From positions 19,867-83,866 of the forward strand of contig NZ_MUHW01000018.1 of assembly GCF_002007235.1 (NCBI RefSeq): a DNA stretch of 64,000 nt, given 5' to 3'. The stretch comes from Oribacterium sp. C9 (GTDB lineage: Bacteria; Bacillota; Clostridia; Lachnospirales; Lachnospiraceae). Positions 7,867-16,342 of the stretch are shown here, one piece after another (within the stretch, counting starts at the first letter, position 1; each line of letters opens with the position of its first letter). Under the pieces are notes generated by a model. The model did not search any database. It saw only the letters and a list, made by a program, of their open reading frames with translations, and was not told the DNA's origin. The position numbers and the translations under genes were made by a program.

Positions 7867-8652
7867 ATGAAAACACTTTTAATAGATGTCGGAAATTCAA
7901 ATATAGTAATAGGCCTTTTCGAAGACGGAAAAAAGCTTTTTCAGGACAGAGCAGAAACACGTATAAAATGGGATCAGCTGAGCTTCATGAACAAGCTTAA
8001 GTCTGTTTTTCATGATAATAATGTTTCAGCCGATGAGATAAACGGCGCCATAATTTCTTCTGTGGTACCGGATATCAATCCTATACTTGTTTCTGCCATA
8101 CGTCGTCTGACACATTGTAAGCCCATCATCGCCAACAAGAACAATGTAGACATTCCTGTGAAAAACTACGACATGTCCCTTCTCGGTATGGACAGAATGG
8201 TGGATATGCTGGCTGCTAAGGAAAAGTACGGATCTCCACTTATGATCTACGATCTCGGAACCTGTACCACCATGTCCACCATTGACAGCAAAGGTTTCTT
8301 CATCGGTGGCATGATTTCGCCCGGTATTCAGCTAAGCCTTGATGCAGAGGCGGAAAAAACCGCACAGCTGCCGGAGCTTATGGCGGATGCACCTGAAAAG
8401 CTCTTGGGTGATGATACTGTTTCATGTATGATAAATGGTGTAGTCATTGGCACAGCAGCCATGATAGACGGTATACATGAAAGAGTAGCCAAAGAGATGG
8501 AGATAGAGCCTGAGAAGCTCACACTGGTGCTTACAGGCGGACTCAGCAAGCTCGTCATCCCATGGCTTAAAAATAAAGCTAATTTCGAGCCGGATCTTCT
8601 TCTGAACGGACTTGAACTGCTGTATCTGAAGTCAACTATGGATAAAAGCTGA
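7867..8652 (+). CDS. coaX: Type III pantothenate kinase
   Basis: Phosphorylates pantothenate, the first step of CoA synthesis. Type III enzymes belong to the ASKHA fold, need a monovalent cation and escape CoA feedback. The 261-residue product starts with LLIDVGNSN (the phosphate loop, aspartate at residue 7), then has a GMDRMVD segment and DLGTCTT, all type III marks. An 18-residue upstream extension from 7813 is possible on paper, but it would be encoded by the terminator hairpin and has no family counterpart. The ribosome site is weak (GCGAG). It could be made by partial read-through from panT or from a separate start within the loop. Confidence 0.93.
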   Translation: MKTLLIDVGNSNIVIGLFEDGKKLFQDRAETRIKWDQLSFMNKLKSVFHDNNVSADEINGAIISSVVPDINPILVSAIRRLTHCKPIIANKNNVDIPVKNYDMSLLGMDRMVDMLAAKEKYGSPLMIYDLGTCTTMSTIDSKGFFIGGMISPGIQLSLDAEAEKTAQLPELMADAPEKLLGDDTVSCMINGVVIGTAAMIDGIHERVAKEMEIEPEKLTLVLTGGLSKLVIPWLKNKANFEPDLLLNGLELLYLKSTMDKS

Positions 8653-8674
8653 TCTATATTGAGGAGTATTACCT

Positions 8675-9871
8675 ATGTTAAAAGGAAAGAATATTTTACT
8701 GGGAGTGACAGGCGGTATAGCCGCATACAAGGCAGCGGATATCTGTTCACGACTTGTCAAGAATCATGCCAATGTTGATGTTATCATGACAGAAAACGCA
8801 CTTAACTTCATCACTCCCAATACATTTGAGGGTCTCTGCCACAACAAGGTGACTACCGATACCTTTGACAGAAACCATCCTTTTGAAGTGGAGCACATAG
8901 CACTGGCGGATAAGGCTGACTGTGTGATCATCGCACCTGCGACAGCCAATATCATAGGAAAACTTGCCAACGGAATAGCCGATGATATGCTTTCCACAAC
9001 ACTTCTTGCCTGCGAGTGTCCTAAGCTCATCGCACCGGCCATGAATACTCATATGTGGAACAATCCTATAGTTCAGGATAATATAGAGAAGCTAAAGAGA
9101 TACGGATTTATCATCATCGATCCTGAGAGCGGACATCTTGCCTGCGGATACAACGGTTCCGGAAAGCTTGCAAAACCGGAAGTGATCGTTGACTGGATCA
9201 TAAACACCTGCGCCCATGAAAAGGACATGAAGGGACTTAAGGTCGTGGTAAGTGCCGGACCTACCTGTGAGGATCTGGATCCTGTACGCTTCCTGACCAA
9301 TCGTTCCACAGGAAAGATGGGGTACAGCATCGCTTCTGCCGCAGCTTCCAGAGGAGCCGATGTCACACTTGTGAGCGGACCTGTTGAACTTCCGGCTCCT
9401 GCAGGAGTGGAGGTCGTAAACATCAGAAGCGCGGCTGATATGTTCAGAGAGATCACATCCCGACAGGATAGGACTGATATCATCATAAAGGCTGCAGCTG
9501 TTGCGGATTACAGACCTGTGACTGTAGCGGATAACAAGATAAAGAAAAAGGATGACGGCTCGGATCTCAGTCTACCCCTTGAAAGAACGGATGATATACT
9601 GAAGTTCCTCGGTGACCATAAGAAGGCAGGACAGTTCCTCTGCGGTTTCTCCATGGAGACCGAGAACATGGTTGAGAACTCCCGTAAGAAGCTTGAGAAA
9701 AAGAACCTTGATCTTATCGCTGCAAACAACGTTAAGGTGGAGGGAGCCGGCTTCAGGGGTGACACCAATGTCCTCACACTGATCTCAAGGAATTCAGAAA
9801 CTGAGCTTCCGCTTATGTCCAAGTGGGATGCAGCTCACAGGCTTTTGGATGAGATAATGAGACTGAGATAA
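8675..9871 (+). CDS. coaBC: Phosphopantothenoylcysteine decarboxylase / phosphopantothenate-cysteine ligase
   Basis: Bifunctional 398-residue enzyme that adds cysteine to phosphopantothenate and then decarboxylates the product, on the way to CoA. The N-terminal flavoprotein half (~1-180) has GVTGGIAAYKA at the start and APAMNTHMW, the substrate recognition clamp. The CoaB half has GPTCEDLDPVRF, STGKMG and the AAAVADYRP-NKIKK segment. Starts 22 bases after coaX behind GAGGAG, so the two are one operon. Confidence 0.95.
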   Translation: MLKGKNILLGVTGGIAAYKAADICSRLVKNHANVDVIMTENALNFITPNTFEGLCHNKVTTDTFDRNHPFEVEHIALADKADCVIIAPATANIIGKLANGIADDMLSTTLLACECPKLIAPAMNTHMWNNPIVQDNIEKLKRYGFIIIDPESGHLACGYNGSGKLAKPEVIVDWIINTCAHEKDMKGLKVVVSAGPTCEDLDPVRFLTNRSTGKMGYSIASAAASRGADVTLVSGPVELPAPAGVEVVNIRSAADMFREITSRQDRTDIIIKAAAVADYRPVTVADNKIKKKDDGSDLSLPLERTDDILKFLGDHKKAGQFLCGFSMETENMVENSRKKLEKKNLDLIAANNVKVEGAGFRGDTNVLTLISRNSETELPLMSKWDAAHRLLDEIMRLR

Positions 9872-9903
9872 TTCACTATACTGTTTATACGATTGGAGAG
9901 CAT

Positions 9904-10587
9904 ATGACATCAAAGGAAACGAAACTTAAGGATTATCTTGATAAACTGGGGGCTAAGGAGTCTGTTCCGGGTGGCGGAGGTGCCAGTGCCCTGGCAGGAG
10001 CCTACGGTGTCAGCCTCGGGCTTATGGTGGTGTCTTTCACCAGCGGAAAAAAGAAATTTGCAGAGTTTGAGCCGAGACTTCAGATCATAAAGGATAAGCT
10101 TGAAAAGCTGAGGACCAGATTTCTGGAACTTTCGGATGAAGATGAAAAGGTATTCTATCCTCTGAGTCAGGCTTACGGACTTCCGAGTGAGACAGTGGAA
10201 GAGAAGGACTATAAGGAGACCACTCTTGAGACCTGTCTGTCCAATGCCTCCATGACTCCTATTAAGGTCATGGAGTGTGCATGTGAAGCCCTGAATTACA
10301 TGCAGGAGCTTGCGGATAACGGATCAAAGCTTATGTTGAGTGATGTGGGTGTCGGCGTATCTTTCCTTAGCACAGCACTTCAGGGTGCGGTTATGAATGT
10401 CTACATTAACACAAAGATGATGAAGAACAGAAACCGTATGATAGAGCTAAATGAATATGCCTATAAGCTTTTAACGGACGGAAAGAGCAGGGCGAGACTT
10501 ATATATGAGCAGGTCGAGGCTTCCGTGAGACCGGAGTATAATGCTGAAAAAGATCGTATAGCAAGAAATAAGGTGGACTTTTCGTGA
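9904..10587 (+). CDS. Cyclodeaminase/cyclohydrolase family protein (FchA-like)
   Basis: The 227-residue protein has the all-helical formiminotransferase-cyclodeaminase fold, with the hallmark PGGGGASALAGA near residues 23-34. Family members deaminate formiminotetrahydrofolate or hydrolyse methenyltetrahydrofolate to formyltetrahydrofolate (FchA). The adjacent folD makes the methenyl cyclohydrolase role the more likely one, in one-carbon flow for purine and thymidylate synthesis. Start ATG 9904 follows TTGGAGAGC. It follows coaBC by 32 bases and could be cotranscribed with the CoA genes. Confidence 0.82.
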   Translation: MTSKETKLKDYLDKLGAKESVPGGGGASALAGAYGVSLGLMVVSFTSGKKKFAEFEPRLQIIKDKLEKLRTRFLELSDEDEKVFYPLSQAYGLPSETVEEKDYKETTLETCLSNASMTPIKVMECACEALNYMQELADNGSKLMLSDVGVGVSFLSTALQGAVMNVYINTKMMKNRNRMIELNEYAYKLLTDGKSRARLIYEQVEASVRPEYNAEKDRIARNKVDFS

Positions 10588-10700
10588 TATGATCTAAGGA
10601 AACACTTTGATCATCGTTTCTCTGAAATATCCAGGTCAGCTCATATGCATATGAACCTATTCAGGGAACAATAATTATTAATAAAAATACAGGAGTGAAC

Positions 10701-11588
10701 ATGCAGGAATTAAGAGGAAAACTCATTGCGGACAGAATAAAGGGAGAGTGTCTTGACTTTGTAGGAAAGTACAACGGTATCATGCCGGCACTTGCTATCT
10801 TAAGAGTAGGCAACAAGGAAGCAGACCTTTCATATGAAAGAAGCATTAAAAAGCGTTTTGTGGATTTCGGTCTCGAGGTAAAGGACTATGAGCTTCCGGA
10901 GAACTGTACAGACAAAGAGTTTCAGGAGGTCTTTGATTTCATCAACAATGATCCTGAGATCCATGGAATCCTCGTTATGCGCCCTCTTCCGAAGCAGATC
11001 GATGAAGAGGCCATGCTTAAGAAGATGAACCCTTTGAAGGACATCGACTGTATAACCGATGCCAATGTTTCCGGCGTGATGCGTGGTGATAAGGAAGCAT
11101 TTGCACCTTGTACTGCACAGGCTGTTATCGAGATACTCAAGGCTTATAACATTGAGATGGCGGGAAAAAAAGCATGCATCATCGGACGTTCCATGGTGGT
11201 TGGAAAGCCTCTTTCCATGCTGCTTCTTCAGGAAAATGCCACAGTTACTGTATGCCATTCAAAAACAGAGAATATCAAGGCTGTTGCCAGTGATGCGGAT
11301 ATCGTGATCGCTGCTATAGGTAAGGCAAAGCAGATCAGCAGCGGATATATAAAGGAAGATGCAACACTGATCGACGTTGGTATCAATGTTGATGAGCAGG
11401 GTAATCTTTGTGGTGATTGTGATTGGGATCAGATCGTATTAAAGGCAGGTGCGGCTACACCTGTTCCGGGAGGAGTAGGCACAGTGACAACAGCCGTGCT
11501 TGCAAGACATCTTATAGATGCTGCCAGACGTCTCATGAATCTTCCTGAGGTGGATGACACAAAGGATGAATATGTCAGCGAAAGCTAA
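10701..11588 (+). CDS. folD: Methylenetetrahydrofolate dehydrogenase / methenyltetrahydrofolate cyclohydrolase
   Basis: FolD oxidises methylene-THF with NAD(P) and hydrolyses the methenyl product, in the cytoplasm. The 295-residue protein has the catalytic YERSIKKRF (the second-step lysine), the PLPKQIDE substrate segment and the dinucleotide site GRSMVVGKPLSMLL, then TPVPGGVGTVT at the C-terminal side. A GTG two codons upstream (10695) is in frame, but it lies inside the AGGAG, so ATG 10701 is the start. Next to the cyclodeaminase-like gene, it completes a one-carbon pair. Confidence 0.95.
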   Translation: MQELRGKLIADRIKGECLDFVGKYNGIMPALAILRVGNKEADLSYERSIKKRFVDFGLEVKDYELPENCTDKEFQEVFDFINNDPEIHGILVMRPLPKQIDEEAMLKKMNPLKDIDCITDANVSGVMRGDKEAFAPCTAQAVIEILKAYNIEMAGKKACIIGRSMVVGKPLSMLLLQENATVTVCHSKTENIKAVASDADIVIAAIGKAKQISSGYIKEDATLIDVGINVDEQGNLCGDCDWDQIVLKAGAATPVPGGVGTVTTAVLARHLIDAARRLMNLPEVDDTKDEYVSES

Positions 11589-11792
11589 GTCATAACCTGG
11601 TCAGTGTTATATCACGGGATATTTATGTATATATAACTAAATTTCATTATAAAAACGAAATTTATGTGAGATATTAATGATATAAAGTGATATAATCACT
11701 TTGGTAAGGAAATCAATAACTGTTAAGCAGTTATTATTCATCGATGAATTGTTGATGCATCGATGGAATAGAATATATTACGATTGAAGTAA

Positions 11793-11881
11793 ACGGGGGT
11801 GTCGGTCAGAACCGGCTGAGATAGGAACTGTGCGTTCCGGACCCTATGAAACCTGATTTGGATCATGCCAACGTAGGGAGT
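11793..11881 (+). ncRNA. TPP riboswitch (THI element) controlling thiE operon
   Basis: Has the conserved thi-box blocks in order: GGGGGTG at the 5' side, CTGAGA (11816-11821), GACCC (11840-11844), ACCTGAT (11851-11857) and the closing AACGTAGGGA. Binds thiamine pyrophosphate in the nascent mRNA. A terminator begins 24 bases later, so ligand binding should switch transcription off before thiE. The gap from 11589 to 11792 is AT-rich with a TATAAT at 11691-11696. Confidence 0.96.
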
Positions 11882-11904
11882 GAGCTTTATTTAACGCCTG
11901 TAGT

Positions 11905-11936
11905 GGGACTATCCGAATTAGGATAGTCCCTTTTTT
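11905..11936 (+). terminator. Riboswitch-controlled terminator before thiE
   Basis: GGGACTATCC pairs perfectly with GGATAGTCCC around a 6-base loop, then TTTTTT. It lies between the TPP aptamer and thiE, and so is the expected expression platform. Confidence 0.93.
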
Positions 11937-11961
11937 GCGATAAAGCCCGGGAGAATATTAT

Positions 11962-12597
11962 ATGAACAAGAATTCACTTGTATTATACGGCATAACCGAC
12001 AGAACATGTCTTCCGAAGGGGAAGACACTCGCAGAAGCAGTTGTGGAGGCCATAGAAGGTGGAATCACCATGCTTCAGTTAAGAGAAAAGGAGCTAAAGG
12101 GAGAGGATCTTTTGAAGCTAGCCGGAGAGCTTCAGGCTATTTGCAGGAGCCGGAATATTCCTTTCATTATTAACGACGATGTGGAGCTCTGCAGGATCAT
12201 CGATGCTGATGGAGTTCATGTTGGTCAGGAGGATATGGCTCCGGAAGATGCAAGAAAGATCATAGGTCCCGGGAAGATAGTGGGAGTCACTGCAAAAACT
12301 GTGGGACAGGCAGCGATTGCCTGCAAAAACGGAGCGGATTATCTGGGATCAGGAGCTCTTTACGGTTCAGCAACGAAGAAAGACGCCATATACATGACGA
12401 AGGAAACATTTAAAGAGATCATCCGATCTGTGGATATACCTGTTGTTGGAATAGGGGGGATAAATGAGTCCAATGCTTCTGAACTTAAAGGTACAGGCGC
12501 TGCCGGAATAGCGGTTGTCAGCAGCATCTTCGGACAGGAAGACATCAGAGGAGCTGCAGAAAGGCTCAGAAAGACAGCCGAAAAAATAGTGGGATAA
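11962..12597 (+). CDS. thiE: Thiamine phosphate synthase
   Basis: Couples HMP pyrophosphate (from ThiD) with thiazole phosphate (from ThiM) to make thiamine phosphate. The 211-residue TIM barrel has LQLREKEL near residue 38, INDDVELC near 68-75, the phosphate-binding GSGALYGSATK and the closing VGIGGIN. Starts 25 bases after the terminator with GGGAG upstream. First gene of a salvage-type thiE-thiD-thiW-thiM operon. No thiC, thiG or thiH is nearby. Confidence 0.95.
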   Translation: MNKNSLVLYGITDRTCLPKGKTLAEAVVEAIEGGITMLQLREKELKGEDLLKLAGELQAICRSRNIPFIINDDVELCRIIDADGVHVGQEDMAPEDARKIIGPGKIVGVTAKTVGQAAIACKNGADYLGSGALYGSATKKDAIYMTKETFKEIIRSVDIPVVGIGGINESNASELKGTGAAGIAVVSSIFGQEDIRGAAERLRKTAEKIVG

Positions 12598-12702
12598 AGA
12601 TAAGCGGCTTCTTGGGGGCACCACCTGAGGTCGCTATATAAAATTAGTGTTGTTGGCTGCAAAAATGCAGATACCGGCATCGTGAAATATAGATGCAGTA
12701 TG

Positions 12703-12744
12703 ATATCGGTCCTTGTCTGGTGACAAATCAAAATGGACCGATAT
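12703..12744 (+). other. Intercistronic 10-bp stem-loop between thiE and thiD
   Basis: ATATCGGTCC (12703-12712) and GGACCGATAT (12735-12744) pair perfectly across 22 bases and end just before the thiD ribosome site (GGAAGGAGAG). There is no T run. It could set mRNA stability or processing within the operon. Confidence 0.6.
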
Positions 12745-12768
12745 TCCCAAAGTGGAAGGAGAGTAGTA

Positions 12769-13569
12769 ATGAGAACAGCATTAACAATCGCAGGAAGTGA
12801 TTCCAGCGGAGGCGCCGGCATCCAGGCAGATATCAAGACAATGCTCGCAAATCATGTATACGCCATGAGTGCGATAACGGCATTGACTGCCCAGAATACT
12901 ACCGGTGTTTCTGACATTATGGAAAGCAGTCCTGAATTTTTAAAGGAGCAGCTGGACTGTATATTCACTGATATTTACCCGGATGCGGTCAAAACGGGAA
13001 TGGTATCATCAAAAGGACTTATAGAGGTCATTGCAGAGAGACTTAGATTCTACGAGGCAAAAAACATCGTTGTTGATCCTGTTATGGTGGCAACCAGCGG
13101 AGCGAGACTCATCACAGAAGAAGCCATAACTACATTGAAGGAGAGCTTACTTCCTATAGCAACTGTCATAACTCCGAATATACCTGAGACAGAGGTACTT
13201 TCCGGAACGAAGATAGAGAGCCCTGAAGATATGGTTTCAGCCTCAAAAAAGATTTTTGAGGAATATGGCTGTGCAGTTCTCTGCAAGGGAGGACATAACC
13301 TTAATGATGCAAATGATCTACTGTATTCGGAAAACGGATATATATGGTTCAATGGAAAACGTATAAATAATCCGAACACTCATGGTACGGGCTGTACATT
13401 GTCATCAGCAATAGCTTCGAATCTTGCAAAAGGATATGATCTTGAAACTTCTGTCCGCTACGCAAAAAACTATATTTCCGGAGCTCTGGCTGCAATGCTT
13501 GATATCGGAAAGGGTTCAGGACCTATGGATCACGGCTTTGCCGTAAAAGGTGAATACAAAGACAATTGA
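12769..13569 (+). CDS. thiD: Hydroxymethylpyrimidine / phosphomethylpyrimidine kinase
   Basis: Phosphorylates HMP and HMP phosphate to the pyrophosphate used by ThiE. The 266-residue ribokinase-fold protein opens with TIAGSDSSGGAGIQADIKT and has the ATP-site motif HGTGCTLSSAIA with the catalytic residues near the C-terminal third. An in-frame ATG at 12733 would lie in the stem-loop and adds 12 unrelated residues. ATG 12769 with GGAAGGAGAG is preferred. Confidence 0.95.
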   Translation: MRTALTIAGSDSSGGAGIQADIKTMLANHVYAMSAITALTAQNTTGVSDIMESSPEFLKEQLDCIFTDIYPDAVKTGMVSSKGLIEVIAERLRFYEAKNIVVDPVMVATSGARLITEEAITTLKESLLPIATVITPNIPETEVLSGTKIESPEDMVSASKKIFEEYGCAVLCKGGHNLNDANDLLYSENGYIWFNGKRINNPNTHGTGCTLSSAIASNLAKGYDLETSVRYAKNYISGALAAMLDIGKGSGPMDHGFAVKGEYKDN

Positions 13570-13649
13570 TCCTTATGGCATCGGTAAAATGATTACAATT
13601 CCCGTATAAAAACTTGTGTTTATTGCTGCTCCTTGGAATGGAGATCAAA

Positions 13650-14198
13650 ATGAATAATGTTAAAAAGGAAACACTGGAGATGAAGGGAACGACCTATATC
13701 AACACAAAGAAACTGGCTCTTGCTGCCTTTTTTGCGGCTGTCGCTGTGGTGGGCTCTACATTTTCCATACCCGTATTCGGTGCCAAATGTTCACCTGTAC
13801 AGCATCTGGTAAACGTTCTATGCGCTATATTCTTAGGCCCAGGATATGCTGTGGGAGCCGCATTTGTTGCCAGTCTCATCAGAAATCTCATGGGGCTTGG
13901 TTCGTTCCTTGCTTTTCCTGGTTCAATGTGTGGAGCATTCCTTTCAGGGATACTGTTTAAGACCTTCAAAAAGATGCCTGCAGCCTATGTCGGCGAGGTT
14001 TTCGGAACGGGTGTGATAGGAGGTGTCCTTTCATATCCGGTTGCAGCATTTATAATGGGGAACAGCTCGGCAGGTGTGTTCACATTTGTTATTCCGTTCC
14101 TTATAAGTACCATAGGAGGAACCGTACTTGCCATAGTCATAACCATGGCACTTAGGCAGCTCGGTCTCATTGAAAGGATCAGAGATATGCTGGTTTAA
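13650..14198 (+). CDS. thiW: ECF transporter S component ThiW (thiazole/thiamine precursor uptake)
   Basis: A 183-residue membrane protein with about six hydrophobic helices. ThiW proteins are small ECF S components found next to thiM and under TPP riboswitches, and are thought to take up the thiazole moiety. Recognised from the N-terminal LALAAFFAAVAVVGSTFS helix and the FGAKCSPVQHLVNVLCAI region, plus the gene order. The frame is open upstream to TTG 13614, but GGAG at 13640-13643 places the start at ATG 13650. Its last codons lie inside a direct repeat that continues into the spacer. Confidence 0.85.
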   Translation: MNNVKKETLEMKGTTYINTKKLALAAFFAAVAVVGSTFSIPVFGAKCSPVQHLVNVLCAIFLGPGYAVGAAFVASLIRNLMGLGSFLAFPGSMCGAFLSGILFKTFKKMPAAYVGEVFGTGVIGGVLSYPVAAFIMGNSSAGVFTFVIPFLISTIGGTVLAIVITMALRQLGLIERIRDMLV

Positions 14199-14248
14199 GA
14201 GTTTTTTATTAGATCCGGATCAGTGATACGCTGGTTTAAGAGTTTTTT
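14189..14248 (+). repeat. 19-bp direct repeat spanning the thiW stop codon
   Basis: GCTGGTTTAAGAGTTTTTT occurs at 14189-14207 (ending thiW) and again at 14230-14248, 41 bp apart. The second copy is a non-coding duplicate of the gene's final codons. Confidence 0.9.
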
Positions 14249-14272
14249 TATCATATCATGATCGGAAATTGT

Positions 14273-14306
14273 ACTTTCAAAAAAATTGCACTTTCAAAAA
14301 AATTGC
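14273..14306 (+). repeat. Perfect 17-bp tandem duplication before thiM
   Basis: ACTTTCAAAAAAATTGC is present twice without a gap (14273-14289 and 14290-14306). It lies just before the thiM ribosome site. Confidence 0.92.
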
Positions 14307-14311
14307 AGCAA

Positions 14312-14342
14312 AAGGAGTATCGATAGATTCAGAGATCTGTCG
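14312..14342 (+). promoter_or_regulatory. Distant thiM Shine-Dalgarno with intervening hairpin
   Basis: The only good ribosome site, AAGGAG at 14312-14317, is 35 bases from the thiM ATG. Between them CGATAGAT (14321-14328) and ATCTGTCG (14335-14342) can form an 8-bp hairpin (one G-U), which would cut the effective spacing to about 13. An in-frame stop at 14344 excludes an earlier thiM start. Confidence 0.55.
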
Positions 14343-14352
14343 GTAATTATTC

Positions 14353-15318
14353 ATGGATTTATCAACTGAAATATCAGACATAATCAAAAAACACCGACCC
14401 CTCATTCATTCCATAACGAACTATGTGACTGTCAATGACTGTGCGAACGCCTTACTTGCCATAGGCGCTCGCCCTGTCATGTCTCATGCACCCGAGGAAG
14501 CTATGGAGATAACATCGGGAAGTGATGGACTTGAACTGAATCTAGGTGCTACGGAATACTATGAATCCATGCTTCTGAGCGGTAAAGAAGCCTTTACCCT
14601 GGGTATCCCGCTCCTTATCGATCCGGTTGGAGTTTCGGGATCCGCACATAGAAGGAATTTTCTGAAGAAGCTTATTGAGAATTGTTATCCTACAGCTATA
14701 AGAGGCAATCGTTCTGAGATACTAGCCATGATCAGGGATGAAAAAACCGAGACAGGCGTTGATTCTGTACGGTTTGATGCCAATGCTTCCGACGAGAGCT
14801 TACTTTCAGAGATGAAGGATTTTTGCAGGGCGCAAAAAGAAAGATATGAGACCAAAGGTGCGGTACATCAGCTTATACTTATTTGCTCCGGGAAGACAGA
14901 TCTGGTCGCATCCTGCGATGATACAGCTGTCATAGACGGAGGCTCCTCCGAGATGTCTGGAGTAACGGGGACCGGATGTATGTCCTCTGTGGTCATGACT
15001 GCATTTATAGCCGGCGCCAGGATGTATAACAGGGAAATTGAAAATCCTGAAAATCAAAAAAAACATCCAAAGTGTATGCCAGTAGATAAAGCTCATCATG
15101 AACAGGAAATACAGTCGGAAACTGTAAAAAAAATTGTATCGGAAATATCAGATTTTGAAGCCTGTGTATCGGCAGTGAGATACATAGATGCAGCAGCGGA
15201 AAGAGCTGAAGCCAATCTGAATTATCTGAGAAAGATGGAGACATTGCCATACGGAACCTTCGGAACAGGCAGCTACAGGGTGCTGTTCATGGATCAGCTT
15301 TCCGGATTTAAGCATTGA
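14353..15318 (+). CDS. thiM: Hydroxyethylthiazole kinase with extra segment
   Basis: Phosphorylates the thiazole alcohol for ThiE. The 321-residue protein is longer than the usual ~265. The core has HSITNYVTVNDCAN near 19-32, DPVGVSGS near 90-97, IRGNRSEI near 117-123 and the catalytic GTGCM at 206-210. A hydrophilic stretch rich in Lys, Glu and His at about 222-266 is extra compared with the family and interrupts the helix after the GTGC motif. It is in frame and the C-terminal helices resume normally, so the enzyme is probably active. Last gene of the thiE operon. Confidence 0.92.
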   Translation: MDLSTEISDIIKKHRPLIHSITNYVTVNDCANALLAIGARPVMSHAPEEAMEITSGSDGLELNLGATEYYESMLLSGKEAFTLGIPLLIDPVGVSGSAHRRNFLKKLIENCYPTAIRGNRSEILAMIRDEKTETGVDSVRFDANASDESLLSEMKDFCRAQKERYETKGAVHQLILICSGKTDLVASCDDTAVIDGGSSEMSGVTGTGCMSSVVMTAFIAGARMYNREIENPENQKKHPKCMPVDKAHHEQEIQSETVKKIVSEISDFEACVSAVRYIDAAAERAEANLNYLRKMETLPYGTFGTGSYRVLFMDQLSGFKH

Positions 15319-15442
15319 AATTTTAAGGTAATAATTCATTAGTTTAATTTAATTTCATTGTAAATTGTTTTTTCTTCGCCAGTATGTAGAATAGTATAAG
15401 AAAAGTTTATATCTTACTGAAAAGCAAGGAGTATGGAAAAAC

Positions 15443-16273
15443 ATGAAGTTAAAGAAAATTTCAGCAGCCCTTATGACGGCTGTACTTGTCACATCTACAC
15501 CGGCAGGTGCATATCTTGGTCAGATCTCTTCATTTGCAAAGGAAAAGGAAGAGGAAGAAGAAAAGAACTACAGTATCTCAGCTGCAGCCTGGGATGAGGA
15601 AATAGACAGCAATGGCAAGACACATGTTTTTGCCGTATGGTCAGAGTCAGATGACAAGGCAAATGCCAACATCTCCATATCAGTTGATGAGAAGAAGCAG
15701 TCATCTGTAGGAAGTATCACAACAACAACCACAGCCGGAAGAAAAGAACTGACATCATATATAAAGAAGATCAACAAAACAGGATCTTATACTTTCAAGA
15801 TCACATCAGGAAAGAAGAACAAGGGAGAGGATGAAAAGTCATCTTCAGAATCAGATGCGCTTGAGATCGACAGCGAGTATCTGAAGAATCTTGCTTCAAG
15901 TAATTCAACAAGCAGCTCTTCAGGCTCAAGCTCCGGTTCAAGTTCTTCAAAGGGACCCGGTGCTTCTTCAGCTTCATCATCAAATACTGCCAATGCTTCA
16001 GGATCTACACCTGCAGCTGCCATGAACGGTTCTGCAGCAGGACAGGCTTCAAAGACTTCAGAGCAGGCTCAGGCTCCTGCAACAGGATGGCAGGATTGGG
16101 GCTATGGATGGGTCTATCTCGAGGATGGTCAGCTTGTAAAGGATAAGTGGGTAGTATCAAACGGTAAATTCTATCATCTCAATTCAACAGGATTTATGGA
16201 TGTTAATACCTACGTTACAGATTCCGTTTACGGAACCAATTATGTTGGAGCTGACGGAGCTGTGGTTAACTGA
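15443..16273 (+). CDS. Secreted Ser-rich protein with one C-terminal wall-binding-like repeat
   Basis: A 276-residue exported protein of unknown role. An N-terminal signal peptide (Lys-rich start, hydrophobic residues 8-24, APxG-type region) is followed by a Glu-rich KEKEEEEEK stretch and a beta-rich domain at ~42-130. A Ser/Gly/Ala linker (~150-210) follows, then about 65 residues with GWVYLEDGQLVKDKWV and GKFYHLN, which resemble a choline-binding or cell-wall-binding repeat. Only one or two such repeats are present, fewer than is normal for wall attachment. A strong terminator follows. Not part of the thiamine pathway on sequence grounds. Confidence 0.7.
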   Translation: MKLKKISAALMTAVLVTSTPAGAYLGQISSFAKEKEEEEEKNYSISAAAWDEEIDSNGKTHVFAVWSESDDKANANISISVDEKKQSSVGSITTTTTAGRKELTSYIKKINKTGSYTFKITSGKKNKGEDEKSSSESDALEIDSEYLKNLASSNSTSSSSGSSSGSSSSKGPGASSASSSNTANASGSTPAAAMNGSAAGQASKTSEQAQAPATGWQDWGYGWVYLEDGQLVKDKWVVSNGKFYHLNSTGFMDVNTYVTDSVYGTNYVGADGAVVN

Positions 16274-16295
16274 TATAAATTTTTACTGAGTTTAA

Positions 16296-16342
16296 AAAAG
16301 CTGAAGGCATGATCATAAAAGATGATGCTTTCAGCTTTTTTC
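16296..16342 (+). terminator. Intrinsic terminator after the secreted protein gene
   Basis: AAAGCTGAAGGCAT pairs with ATGCTTTCAGCTTT (one G-U) across a short loop, followed by a T run. No further feature is evident from 16343 to 16552. Confidence 0.88.

Noticed and set aside
12598..12702. Second thiamine riboswitch between thiE and thiD
   Set aside because: A GGGGGCACCACCTGAGG stretch looked partly similar, but the other thi-box blocks are missing.
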